Part shown: positions 25,584 through 33,477 of the stretch, piece after piece | Layout of the letters: every line of letters begins with the position of its first letter | Position numbering within the stretch: the stretch's first letter is position 1 | From: BTRG01 sp036986275 | GTDB taxonomy: Bacteria; Pseudomonadota; Gammaproteobacteria; Acidiferrobacterales; SZUA-150 | Length of the DNA stretch: 41,837 nt | Direction: 5' to 3' | NCBI GenBank assembly: GCA_036986275.1 | Contig: BTRG01000014.1 | Coordinates: forward strand, 1 to 41,837 | Notes under the pieces: generated by a model | What the model was told of the DNA's origin: nothing | Seen by the model: only the letters and a program-made list of their open reading frames with translations | Database searches by the model: none | Translations under genes and position numbers: made by a program

Positions 25584-25679
25584 CTACCCTTTGAATATCA
25601 GAGTGTATCCCGCAATCACAATAAACAGATCCAGACCCATTGCCAGTACCCACATGCCGTATGCGTATTCCTGGTTCAT
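25584..25679 (-). CDS. 31-aa membrane peptide after copA
   Basis: A short frame starting ATG at 25679, MNQEYAYGMWVLAMGLDLFI, with one membrane helix and a short basic end (IFKG). The amphipathic start with M/Y/W and the position right after copA resemble tiny membrane proteins in other copper operons. The Shine-Dalgarno site is poor, so expression would rely on readthrough from copA. Moderately likely to be real. Confidence 0.5.
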   Translation of the reverse strand: MNQEYAYGMWVLAMGLDLFIVIAGYTLIFKG

Positions 25680-25775
25680 CGTCATTCGCCATTCGATTTA
25701 CTACTTTTGACCTTTCTGTATTATCTTCGTTTCCTTTATCCAGACCCAGGCAGGGTTTGTTGCAGCATGCAAGTG

Positions 25776-28358
25776 TTAAAAACGCACACTACGTAGACGC
25801 AGCGCATTGGTGATAACCGATACTGAACTGAAGCTCATAGCAGCTGCGGCAATGATCGGCGATAACAATATTCCGAAAAAGGGGTAAAGCAGGCCGGCTG
25901 CTATCGGCACGCCTGCCGCGTTATAAATAAAGGCAAAGAAGAGGTTCTGGCGGATGTTGCGCATGGTCGCACGACTTAGCAGTCGGGCACGCACGATGCC
26001 GCGCAGGTCCCCCTTCACTAGAGTCACACCCGCACTTTCCATGGCCACGTCGGTGCCGGTGCCCATGGCGATGCCGACCTGGGCCTGGGCCAGGGCCGGC
26101 GCATCATTGATGCCGTCCCCTGCCATGGCGACGATGCGCCCTTCGTCCTGGAGCTGCTTGACGACGGCCGCCTTCTGATCTGGCAATACCTCGGCCTGAA
26201 CTCGATCGATGTCAAGTTTGGCGGCCACTGCTTCGGCGGTCTTGCGGCTGTCACCGGTGAGCATGACAACCTCGATACCGGCGGCATGAAGATCGCGAAT
26301 GGCTTCGGGGGTTGTCTCTTTGACTGGGTCGGCCACGCCGATCAGTCCGGCGGCCTTGCTGTCTATCGCCAGCAGCATCACTGTTTGACCATCGGCACGC
26401 AGGGTGTCGGCCTGTTGCGGCAGATTACCCACATCAATACCGAGGTCGGTGAGCAGTTTGAGATTTCCGAGCGCCACGCTATGGCCCTCCACCGTACCGG
26501 TCACACCCTTGCCGGTGACAGACTTGAAATCCTCGGTTTTGACCAGTTCGGTATTGCGCTCCTCTGCACCCCTGACTATCGCTTCGGCCAACGGGTGTTC
26601 ACTGGCGCGTTCCAGGCTGGCGGCCAGGCGCAAGGTATCGTGTTCATGAAAGCCGTCTGTTGCCACCACAGAGACCAGTTTCGGCTTACCTTCGGTCAGG
26701 GTGCCGGTCTTGTCCACTACCAGGGTATTCACTTTGCGCAAGACCTCCAGCGCCTCGGCATTCTTGAACAATACACCCATCATTGCACCCTTGCCGGTAC
26801 CGACCATGATAGACATGGGTGTCGCCAGCCCCAATGCACAGGGACAGGCAATGATCAATACCGCCACGGCATTGATCACGGCGTAGGCGATAGCGGGTTC
26901 CGGTCCCCACAGGCTCCACACGATGAAGGTAATAATCGAGATCACCACAACTGTCGGGACAAAATAGCCGGCGACGATATCTACCAGCCTCTGAATCGGC
27001 GCCCGGGAACGCTGGGCCTCGGCAACCATGTTGACGATTTGCGCCAGCAGGGTGTCTGCTCCCACCTTCTCGGCCCGCATCATGAGACTGCCAGTGCCGT
27101 TGACCGTGGCGCCAATCAACCGCTCCCCCTCGGTTTTTACCACCGGGACGGGTTCGCCGGTCACCATGGATTCATCGACATTGCTCTCGCCATCGATCAC
27201 CTTGCCATCCACTGGAATCTTTTCACCGGGACGCACCCGCAGAGTATCGCCGACCTGCACGTGCTCCATGGGGATATCCTCTTCAGTGCCATCGTCACGG
27301 ACGATACGCGCGGTCTTGGGCGCCAGTCCCAATAATAATTTTATCGCGGCGTTGGTTTGACTGCGCGCCCGCAATTCCAGCACCTGGCCCAGTAATATCA
27401 ACGCGGTGATTACTGCTGCCGCCTCGAAATAGACCGGCACAACTCCAACCTCGTTGAATACGGCCTGCGGAAAAATACCGGGGGCGACGGTGGCAATAAC
27501 GCTGTAGGTCCAGGCAACCGATACACCGAGTCCGATAAGGGTAAACATATTCAGGTTGAGCGTCATGACCGACTGTATGGCTCGTACATAGAATATCCAG
27601 CCTCCCCAGACTATCACTGGGGTTGCGACCACCATTTCAAGCCATTGGCGCAGACTGGGATTGATCAGCTCCGCCATAGCCTCCGGCCAGAACTCGGCGG
27701 CCATGGCGCTGAATAAAACCGGGATGGCGAGCACGGCACTGACCCAGAAGTGTTTGCTCATATAGTCCAGTTCGCTGGTGTCCTCTTCCGCCTCTACCGT
27801 GACGGCCTCCAGGGCCATGCCGCACTTGGGGCAGGCACCAGGGTGATCCTGCACCACTTCGGGATGCATGGGGCAGGTGTATTCTGTTTTAGTTGCCACG
27901 ACGGGAACTCCCATGGGTTCCAGTGCCATACCGCATTTGGGACAGGCCCCCGGCCCCGTTTGTTGTACCTCCGGGTGCATGGGGCAGGTGTACTCTACAT
28001 TCTGGGCCTGTTCATTCGATTCAGCGGCGCCCTTGTGATCGTGATGGCCACAGCAGGAGGAGCTGCCGTTGTTGCTCTCTGTGTAGCCGTCTGGTGCAGA
28101 TTTAAACTTTGAAAGGCAGTGTTCGCTGCAAAAGCGGTAGCTTGTACCTTTATGCGTGTGCTGCAACTCTGCATCGGCAGCAACTTCCATCCCACAGACG
28201 GGATCTGTGGTTTTTTTCACACCGGTATAGTCTTCTGGTGCGGCCTGGAATTTGTCATGGCAGTGTTGCGAACAGAAATAATGAGTATTACCCTCATACT
28301 CCAATTTCGCAGCGGCATTTTCAGGGGTTACATCCATCCCGCAGACTGGATCTTTCAT
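25776..28358 (-). CDS. copA: Cu(I)-exporting P1B-type ATPase with YHS and HMBD modules
   Basis: 860 aa. N-terminus: two YHS domains (DPVCGMDV at 3-10 and DPVCGMEV at 52-59), a CCGHHDHKG metal stretch near 102-110, and two heavy-metal-binding modules (YTCPMHPEV...ACPKCGMAL at about 123-146 and 160-183). No classic HMA domain is seen. The ATPase core has TGEP (400-403), CPC (505-507), DKTGTLT (549-555), SEHP (586-589) and GDGINDAP. TM7 YN and TM8 MSFSS fit the P1B-1 Cu(I)/Ag(I) class. GAGGAAATT precedes the ATG. It exports cytosolic Cu(I) to the periplasm. It follows the flavoprotein gene (76-base gap) under the MerR-type promoter. Confidence 0.96.
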   Translation of the reverse strand: MKDPVCGMDVTPENAAAKLEYEGNTHYFCSQHCHDKFQAAPEDYTGVKKTTDPVCGMEVAADAELQHTHKGTSYRFCSEHCLSKFKSAPDGYTESNNGSSSCCGHHDHKGAAESNEQAQNVEYTCPMHPEVQQTGPGACPKCGMALEPMGVPVVATKTEYTCPMHPEVVQDHPGACPKCGMALEAVTVEAEEDTSELDYMSKHFWVSAVLAIPVLFSAMAAEFWPEAMAELINPSLRQWLEMVVATPVIVWGGWIFYVRAIQSVMTLNLNMFTLIGLGVSVAWTYSVIATVAPGIFPQAVFNEVGVVPVYFEAAAVITALILLGQVLELRARSQTNAAIKLLLGLAPKTARIVRDDGTEEDIPMEHVQVGDTLRVRPGEKIPVDGKVIDGESNVDESMVTGEPVPVVKTEGERLIGATVNGTGSLMMRAEKVGADTLLAQIVNMVAEAQRSRAPIQRLVDIVAGYFVPTVVVISIITFIVWSLWGPEPAIAYAVINAVAVLIIACPCALGLATPMSIMVGTGKGAMMGVLFKNAEALEVLRKVNTLVVDKTGTLTEGKPKLVSVVATDGFHEHDTLRLAASLERASEHPLAEAIVRGAEERNTELVKTEDFKSVTGKGVTGTVEGHSVALGNLKLLTDLGIDVGNLPQQADTLRADGQTVMLLAIDSKAAGLIGVADPVKETTPEAIRDLHAAGIEVVMLTGDSRKTAEAVAAKLDIDRVQAEVLPDQKAAVVKQLQDEGRIVAMAGDGINDAPALAQAQVGIAMGTGTDVAMESAGVTLVKGDLRGIVRARLLSRATMRNIRQNLFFAFIYNAAGVPIAAGLLYPFFGILLSPIIAAAAMSFSSVSVITNALRLRSVRF

Positions 28359-28434
28359 AATTTCCTCGTTATTTTTCTTACTTTGATTAACATGATTAAA
28401 CGCCCGAATAGCTGTCCCTTTTCATCTTAATTGA

Positions 28435-29571
28435 TTAGTTCCCGCCACACCGACACCAGACACACTCGCAGTCAAGATGGTCACAACTTTCATCCCGGAG
28501 TGCACTGCGATAGCGGGTTCTGGCCCATGGAAACAACAGCTTTCTGATTAAAGAGTTTTGGTAGTGACGCTGGAGAAAGGACCTTACATTGGTTTTTCTG
28601 GACATATTGCTTAGAAACCAGCGATAACCCCGATTGCCTAACATGCTGAACAACGCACGGTTGACAACAGACGCCGCCATTTGCCCACCGAACTCCTTAC
28701 GCCAGAGTGCATCGTAATCGGTATTTTCCAGCAGGCTTTGTGCGGCCAGGACCCCCGATGTCATGGCATGGCGCATGCCAAATCCCCACAGCGTATCCTG
28801 GAATCCCGCTTGTTCGCCGGCGACAGGGCGTTGAGAGGATAACGCCTGTACTGGCATGCGGAAATTCCCGACGCCGCCATGGCGCCGAGGGTTCTCCATT
28901 TTTAGTCCGACCAGTTTTTCAAATGCCTTGACGGTGCGTTGCACATGGATCTTTTCCTGCTTGAATCCATTAAACATGCAAGTTTTAACCGTGCCCTTGC
29001 CATCCCAGATCAATAAATATGCGTAACCTTTTGGCGCAAGATCATCGTCACAAATCACCCAGAATCCGTCAGACATGCTGGTCTCAAAGTGGTAACCCAC
29101 CGCTATAGCGTCCGCCGCCTTCGGTCCCACGGCCCGTATTCCTGCGCCTTGCATGCGCGTCAGGCGACTGTTGAAGCGTACGTCGACACCGAGCTCCTGG
29201 GCTTGGGACAGCAAGGCCGAATCCAGGGAGCCCGGACCGGGTCCGCGCTCAACCATATAGAACAAGGGGAGGTCATTGTGGATGGAATAATCCTGGCCCC
29301 AGGCATCGAAAGCCACTCCATGGCAGCAGGGGAGGTAGTGAAAATCAGTGGTTAGACCAAGGTCCCTCAGGGTTTGCAGTACGTCGCTTTCACCCGTCCA
29401 GTTTTCCAGTCCCTGGAAGTCTTGACCAAAGCGGTGGCCCACTTCTCGGTGAGCCTCATGGACAACCACCGAATGTCCGGCCTGTGCCAATGTAATAGCG
29501 GCAGCCAGTCCTGCCGGTCCCGCACCCGCGACGGTCACTGTATCTTGATTGAATTTCGGGTCAGCTTTCAT
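28435..29571 (-). CDS. FAD-dependent oxidoreductase (geranylgeranyl-reductase-like) with Cys-rich tail
   Basis: 378 aa. The N-terminal dinucleotide fold has VAGAGPAGLAAAITLAQAG (about 13-31), with VVVHEA closing the second strand. The middle resembles geranylgeranyl-reductase-like flavoproteins, including WGFGMRHAMTSGVLAAQSL, the flavin-contact segment near the C-terminus of that fold. The tail CDHLDCECVWCRCGGN (363-378) holds five Cys and one His, which could bind Cu, Zn or an Fe-S cluster. First gene after the MerR-type promoter and before copA. The true substrate is unknown; the tail and gene order suggest a redox step in metal resistance rather than lipid reduction. Confidence 0.85.
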   Translation of the reverse strand: MKADPKFNQDTVTVAGAGPAGLAAAITLAQAGHSVVVHEAHREVGHRFGQDFQGLENWTGESDVLQTLRDLGLTTDFHYLPCCHGVAFDAWGQDYSIHNDLPLFYMVERGPGPGSLDSALLSQAQELGVDVRFNSRLTRMQGAGIRAVGPKAADAIAVGYHFETSMSDGFWVICDDDLAPKGYAYLLIWDGKGTVKTCMFNGFKQEKIHVQRTVKAFEKLVGLKMENPRRHGGVGNFRMPVQALSSQRPVAGEQAGFQDTLWGFGMRHAMTSGVLAAQSLLENTDYDALWRKEFGGQMAASVVNRALFSMLGNRGYRWFLSNMSRKTNVRSFLQRHYQNSLIRKLLFPWARTRYRSALRDESCDHLDCECVWCRCGGN

Positions 29572-29637
29572 TTGGAAATTCTCACCACCGTCAGAATTTA
29601 TCTGTCATTTAGGTCTTAAAATTAACTCCACATTTTC

Positions 29638-29669
29638 AGTATACAGAGTGTGTGTTACACACAGGTCAA
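29638..29669 (-). promoter_or_regulatory. MerR-type promoter/operator for the flavoprotein-copA operon
   Basis: On the minus strand, -35 TTGACC (29669-29664) and -10 TATACT (29643-29638) are separated by 20 bases. This over-long spacer is the hallmark of MerR-family promoters. A dyad TGTGTGT-A-ACACACA fills the spacer. The -35 box overlaps the TGA stop of merR, and the flavoprotein ATG lies about 65 bases downstream. Confidence 0.85.
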
Positions 29670-30088
29670 GTATTAGTTTTATATGGCAAAATGGATTCGA
29701 TTAAATGGCAAATGGACTGACCATCCGGGGCACCGTCAGGCATGGCTTCCCACACTTTCAATGCCTCTTCCATACGTTGTTGCAGGGCGACCAGCGCTTC
29801 CAGTTTTGCCCGATTTTCCTTGATATGACGCTGTATGATTTCCCGCACCCTGGGACAGGGGGAATTGCCATGCATGGAATGACCCAGGATTTCGTTAATC
29901 TCTGCCAGGGTGAAGCCCAGGTTTTGCGCCTGACGTACGAAACCCAGCCGGTTTATATCACTAGTGGAGAAGAGTTTATAGCCATTGTCCGGGTGGCGTT
30001 CGGGTGTCAGCAAGCCGATATGAACGTAGTGTCGTACGGTGTCTGCTGTTACGCCAGTGCGGCTGGCCAATTCACTTACGGTGAGCAT
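29666..30088 (-). CDS. MerR-family metal-responsive regulator
   Basis: 140 aa. N-terminal winged helix (TVSELASRTGVTADTVRHY, then HPDNGYKLFSTSDINRLGF), dimer helix from about 83-115, and a short metal loop. C78 aligns with the Cys that marks divalent-metal sensors (ZntR, PbrR, MerR); copper-type CueR has Ser there. C127 aligns with the last metal Cys. The middle Cys of both ZntR and CueR is missing. AGGAGG lies eight bases before the ATG. It should twist the 20-bp-spacer promoter that starts at its own stop codon and switch on the flavoprotein-copA genes. The metal sensed is uncertain: Cu by operon content, divalent by Cys pattern. Confidence 0.92.
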   Translation of the reverse strand: MLTVSELASRTGVTADTVRHYVHIGLLTPERHPDNGYKLFSTSDINRLGFVRQAQNLGFTLAEINEILGHSMHGNSPCPRVREIIQRHIKENRAKLEALVALQQRMEEALKVWEAMPDGAPDGQSICHLIESILPYKTNT

Positions 30089-30183
30089 TTGTTCTGCCTC
30101 CTGAAGATATATGACTCCCAGGGGTTAGCTAGGTTTCATCATTCCTGTTGTCGGGGACACTGCTATGAACAAGTATCATCAAA

Positions 30184-30750
30184 CTAGTGCGTATGGTCTT
30201 TGTGATCACGCATGCTGTCAGTTTTCTGGCTCAGGAAACGAATATGAAATTGCTTGTGTACATAGGCCAGCGTATCCCAACGTTCATCCTCACTGAGCAT
30301 GGCTTTAAAAGCTGGCATCGCTGATTTCATGGACTTGAAAGGTTCTGCCGACCCACCTTCACTAATACGCCAAAATAAATAGGCGTCGCCATCTCCCGGT
30401 TGCCGGTGAAAATGATTCGTCAGGTCTGCCGGTGGGTGGGAAAGATTTGCCGCCAGAGGTCCTTTGCCTTTGCCATTGGTACCGTGACAGCTTGCACAGT
30501 TTTTTTCGTAAATTGCCTTACCCCGGCGAATGGCCACGGAAGTTTCCCAACGATCACTCTTAAATTTCATATAATTCGTTGGCGGCGTTTCCCATTTGGC
30601 ATGCTGATGATGGCCTCCTTCCTCGTGATGACCTGCTTGCTTATGCTCATGTTTTCCCTGCCCGGTAGCCAGGGCGTTTAACGGCAATGAGATGATCAAC
30701 GCCAAACCTATCAAACTTATATGAGACCTTTTGAGTCGTTTCTTTGTCAT
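30184..30750 (-). CDS. Periplasmic cytochrome c with His-rich N-terminus
   Basis: 188 aa from the ATG at 30750, with AAGGAG ten bases upstream and a signal peptide ending near NALATG; a longer frame adds 32 unlikely residues. The mature start is very His-rich (GKHEHKQAGHHEEGGHHQHA), then one class I haem site, CASCHGTNGKGKGPLA, with a likely Met ligand in SAMPAFKAML. The C-terminus is His/Asp-rich (DHKDHTH). His-rich ends often bind Cu or Zn. It lies directly upstream of merR on the same strand. It may carry electrons for, or sense copper in, the cluster. Confidence 0.85.
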   Translation of the reverse strand: MTKKRLKRSHISLIGLALIISLPLNALATGQGKHEHKQAGHHEEGGHHQHAKWETPPTNYMKFKSDRWETSVAIRRGKAIYEKNCASCHGTNGKGKGPLAANLSHPPADLTNHFHRQPGDGDAYLFWRISEGGSAEPFKSMKSAMPAFKAMLSEDERWDTLAYVHKQFHIRFLSQKTDSMRDHKDHTH

Positions 30751-30823
30751 AACACTACATCTCCTTGACTGATGCCAGTACTGAAAAAAACCGACCGCAT
30801 CGCTGATGGACATATAAATTCTA

Positions 30824-31024
30824 CTATACTTGATCTTGTTGATCACTCATCACATCGTAGCGTTCCCGGATTTTGCACAGTATCAGTGATAACAGAATCA
30901 TCCCGCCAATCAGCACGATTGCCAGGGCCTCCCCGGAGCCCAGTTCCGAGCCAAAAAGCGCCAGGAATGTAGACAGGTCTATCCGGATGTATAGCTGACC
31001 CTGGCAGATGACACAAAGCGGCAT
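30824..31024 (-). CDS. Small membrane protein with CxxC start
   Basis: 66 aa. Starts MPLCVICQGQLYIRID with a CxxC, then a membrane helix (ALAIVLIGGMILLSLILCKI) and a polar tail. The start has no strong Shine-Dalgarno site. It ends 73 bases before the cytochrome c start, so both may share a transcript. A protein with a Cys pair and one helix in a metal cluster could pass metal or electrons; no family is recognised. Confidence 0.55.
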   Translation of the reverse strand: MPLCVICQGQLYIRIDLSTFLALFGSELGSGEALAIVLIGGMILLSLILCKIRERYDVMSDQQDQV

Positions 31025-31120
31025 ACCGTGAGGTAAACGTAATATTCATAAGGTTATTCCGCGAGACCATCCATCCTCTTTCAAGACGATCGCCAAACCA
31101 TTGTCGTACTGCCGTATGGC

Positions 31121-31456
31121 CTAAGCCGCGTTAACATAAAACCGATCAAGGTATCGAGTTCTGTGGCCACTAAGATATTCAAGGTTTCCCAGCCACGGCA
31201 TTGGTAGCGCCAGCAACCAGGGTGGGAAGCGGTCTGAATGCGGTGGCACTATCATCAGGCCGATTACGGCGAGTGGCCCAATAATCCCGAGACTGATGAC
31301 CCAGCTTTGAAAGGCTTCGTTAAGAATATTGACATGCATCAATGTACAAAAGTTCGCAATCATCATAATACCACCGAACGAAAGTGCTCCTTTCGAGCAT
31401 AATAAAGCGGATAGATAAAAGTGAAAAGGTTGCTGGCAAACACACCTCAAGATCAC
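31121..31456 (-). CDS. Possible DUF2798-like membrane protein, uncertain start
   Basis: 111 codons from a GTG. The region FGGIMMIANFCTLMHVNILN, then FQSWVISLGIIGPLAVIGLM, then PP, has the helix-W-helix-P shape of DUF2798 proteins. The first 25 residues look less convincing, so the true start may lie further in. It heads the minus-strand group that leads to the cytochrome and merR. It might be a truncated copy. Confidence 0.4.
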   Translation of the reverse strand: MILRCVCQQPFHFYLSALLCSKGALSFGGIMMIANFCTLMHVNILNEAFQSWVISLGIIGPLAVIGLMIVPPHSDRFPPWLLALPMPWLGNLEYLSGHRTRYLDRFYVNAA

Positions 31457-31649
31457 TTCGACAGCTCAACGCTGAATAGAAGTTTCTTTGTAATGGCATT
31501 TCTGGTCTGGCGCGCTGAGTACTTTGTCATGGTGGGCCGCGCCACCATAACTATCACTATGTTAGGTAACGGCAAGTACGAGAAAACCTGGAGATTGCTT
31601 GCTATACCAAAGCATATAAAATGTTATTGCGATGATTAAGGAATTCTTC

Positions 31650-32627
31650 ATGAAACCATATAAATACTTCATCTTTATTTTCGCGTTGATATTAAACCCG
31701 GCTTTTGCAGGCAAGACGGTTTATATCCCGCTGGGTTCGGCGAATTTAGTGATTGCTGTCGATGCCAAGTCTGACACTATTACGGCAACATTCACCGGCG
31801 TAAAGAATCCGCATGGTCTAGTGGCTACACCTGACGGTGAGTACCTGGTTGCTGGAAGTCTGAGCGAAAGTCCACCCTCAAAGGATAACCCAAAAGGGCC
31901 TACCAGCAAATTATTTTTTATCCATCCAGCCCATGGCCATGTCATGTCAACCATACCGGTTATGGGTTGGACGCATCATCAGGCGATTACACCTGATGGC
32001 CGCTATGTCTTGTCCACGCATGGAATGCGCAACAATGTCAGTGTAGTCGATCTGCAAAGTAACAAGGTAGTGCGCACCATAACTACGGGACCCGTACCAA
32101 ACTATACTATTGTCACCAAAGATGGCGCACGCGCTTTTGTGACCAATTCCGGTAATGGCACTATAGCAGAAATAGATATTGGCCAATGGAAGGTGGTACG
32201 AACTCTGCAAGCAGGACCTGCGCCGGAACATATGGTGATCTCTAAAGACGGTCGTATGCTCTATGTTGCCAACTCCCGTGCTGGAACGATATCCGAAGTA
32301 TCGATAACGTCCGGAAAGGTGATCAAACAGCATAAGATTGGGCAGGCCTTGCATGGACTGGATATCGGTGATGATGGTGAGACATTGTTCATCAGCAGCA
32401 AGAAGGATAACAAACTGGTGGCGCTGAATTTGAAGACAGGCCGGCAACGTATGATTGCCCTCAGTCCTGCCCCGTACCATCTCAATACCATACATGGTAC
32501 AGGTAAGGTCTATGTCTCAAGCAGTAAAAAGCCCAAGATCTGGGTCGTTGATCAGGCCACGTTAAAGATTACTGGCGAGATCAAACTACCCGGGGGTGAG
32601 GGTCATCAGATGGCGATCGTGGATTAA
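31650..32627 (+). CDS. Periplasmic YVTN/beta-propeller protein
   Basis: 325 aa from the ATG at 31650, with AAGGA seven bases upstream and a signal peptide (YFIFIFALILNPAFA). The mature part is a beta-propeller with about seven blades of 40-45 residues: typical units are GARAFVTNSGNGTIAEIDI, GRMLYVANSRAGTISEVSI and GETLFISSKKDNKLVALNL. YVTN/cytochrome-cd1-like propellers act as partners or chaperones for cytochromes and other periplasmic redox proteins, but this one has no CxxCH. Two cytochromes c follow on the same strand, which supports a shared electron-transfer task. Confidence 0.85.
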   Translation: MKPYKYFIFIFALILNPAFAGKTVYIPLGSANLVIAVDAKSDTITATFTGVKNPHGLVATPDGEYLVAGSLSESPPSKDNPKGPTSKLFFIHPAHGHVMSTIPVMGWTHHQAITPDGRYVLSTHGMRNNVSVVDLQSNKVVRTITTGPVPNYTIVTKDGARAFVTNSGNGTIAEIDIGQWKVVRTLQAGPAPEHMVISKDGRMLYVANSRAGTISEVSITSGKVIKQHKIGQALHGLDIGDDGETLFISSKKDNKLVALNLKTGRQRMIALSPAPYHLNTIHGTGKVYVSSSKKPKIWVVDQATLKITGEIKLPGGEGHQMAIVD

Positions 32628-32662
32628 GAAGTCTGGCTCCAACTTGAACAAAGAAGTGGAAT

Positions 32663-32965
32663 CATGGACATGAAATTTGTTGTCGGTATCTATGTGCATC
32701 GCTCAGCGGATTGCTGCTTAATGAAGTTGCGCCGTTTCCCAAGGGTGAGTGCATGGTGCCTGTTCGGCCGGCGGGTGGTAAGTCCAATGAGACCGGTTAT
32801 GACAAAAGTTATGTCATGGAATCAATAGTTTGGCCACGCTGTACCCAGGCTAGTCAAGGTATAGTAATACTGGATAATAAAGCCGGGGAACGTTATGGTA
32901 GCAAGGCCAAGGGAGCAGTGGACATGCCGGTCATCGGTTTTGTAGCGGTTATGCGCGCCAGTTAA
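32663..32965 (+). pseudogene. Possible small secreted-protein gene with a frameshift
   Basis: An ATG at 32663 opens a hydrophobic start (MDMKFVVGIYV) but soon leaves the better frame. A second frame runs ASLSGLLLNEVAPFPKGECM and on to GYDKSYVMESIVWPRC, and it ends with VIGFVAVMRAS at 32965. Joining them near 32690 would give a signal peptide plus a small protein. No family is recognised. The rest of 32628-32996 shows no other gene. Confidence 0.3.
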
Positions 32966-32996
32966 AATGGGCGCGCGATTATTAGGGGCTATTTGA

Positions 32997-33422
32997 ATGA
33001 GTAGATTTAGATTCGTTTCACTTAGATTAGTTTCACTTGGTGCGGGAATGCTGATCTTCCTTGGTGTAGCCCAGGCTGCCAATTTTGCCGCGGTAATGCA
33101 AGGTGGAAAGCTGTTTGCAAAGAACTGTGCTCAATGCCATGGTGCCACGGCACAAGGAGCGCCAAACTGGCATAAAGTAGACAAGCTAGGCAAGTATCCG
33201 CCACCACCGTTGAACGGCACAGGCCATGCCTGGCACCACAGTATTGATGTGCTAAAAGGTACGATACGCAATGGCGGCAAGAAACTGGGCGGAACCATGC
33301 CGGGATTTGCAAGTAAACTGAGCGACAAAGATATGGAAGCAATCATTGCATGGATTCAATCGCATTGGCCCAAGAAGATTATGGATGCCTGGGAAAGAAA
33401 CAATGGCGGGAGCGTAAAGTAG
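32997..33422 (+). CDS. Monohaem cytochrome c (class I)
   Basis: 141 aa with a signal peptide (LVSLGAGMLIFLGVAQAA) and one haem site, LFAKNCAQCHGATAQGAP. The likely axial Met is in GGTMPGFASKLSDKDMEAI. The GTGHAWHHS stretch and the closing AIIAWIQSHWP helix resemble small cytochromes of oxidative chains in sulfur and iron oxidisers. It is followed after 55 bases by another related cytochrome, so this is probably a tandem duplication with divergence. Both would sit in the periplasm near the propeller protein. Confidence 0.88.
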   Translation: MSRFRFVSLRLVSLGAGMLIFLGVAQAANFAAVMQGGKLFAKNCAQCHGATAQGAPNWHKVDKLGKYPPPPLNGTGHAWHHSIDVLKGTIRNGGKKLGGTMPGFASKLSDKDMEAIIAWIQSHWPKKIMDAWERNNGGSVK

Positions 33423-33477
33423 CTTTCACGTCTTCAAAGATTTTTTGGTTTTAATAATATTAATTCGAGATTTTTTT

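Noticed and set aside
25486..25710. Short ORFs on both strands after copA
   Set aside because: They are out of frame with the 31-aa peptide and the ICMT remnant, which explain the region better.
26286..27335. 349-codon plus-strand ORF opposite copA
   Set aside because: It is the mirror of a highly conserved P-type ATPase gene, has no domain, and its composition is that of antisense GC-rich coding DNA.
31421..31639. 72-codon plus-strand ORF before the propeller gene
   Set aside because: No motif, overlaps the start of the opposite membrane ORF, and lacks a ribosome-binding site.
31947..32495. 182-codon ORF opposite the propeller gene
   Set aside because: Shadow of the repeat-rich propeller gene; no domain.
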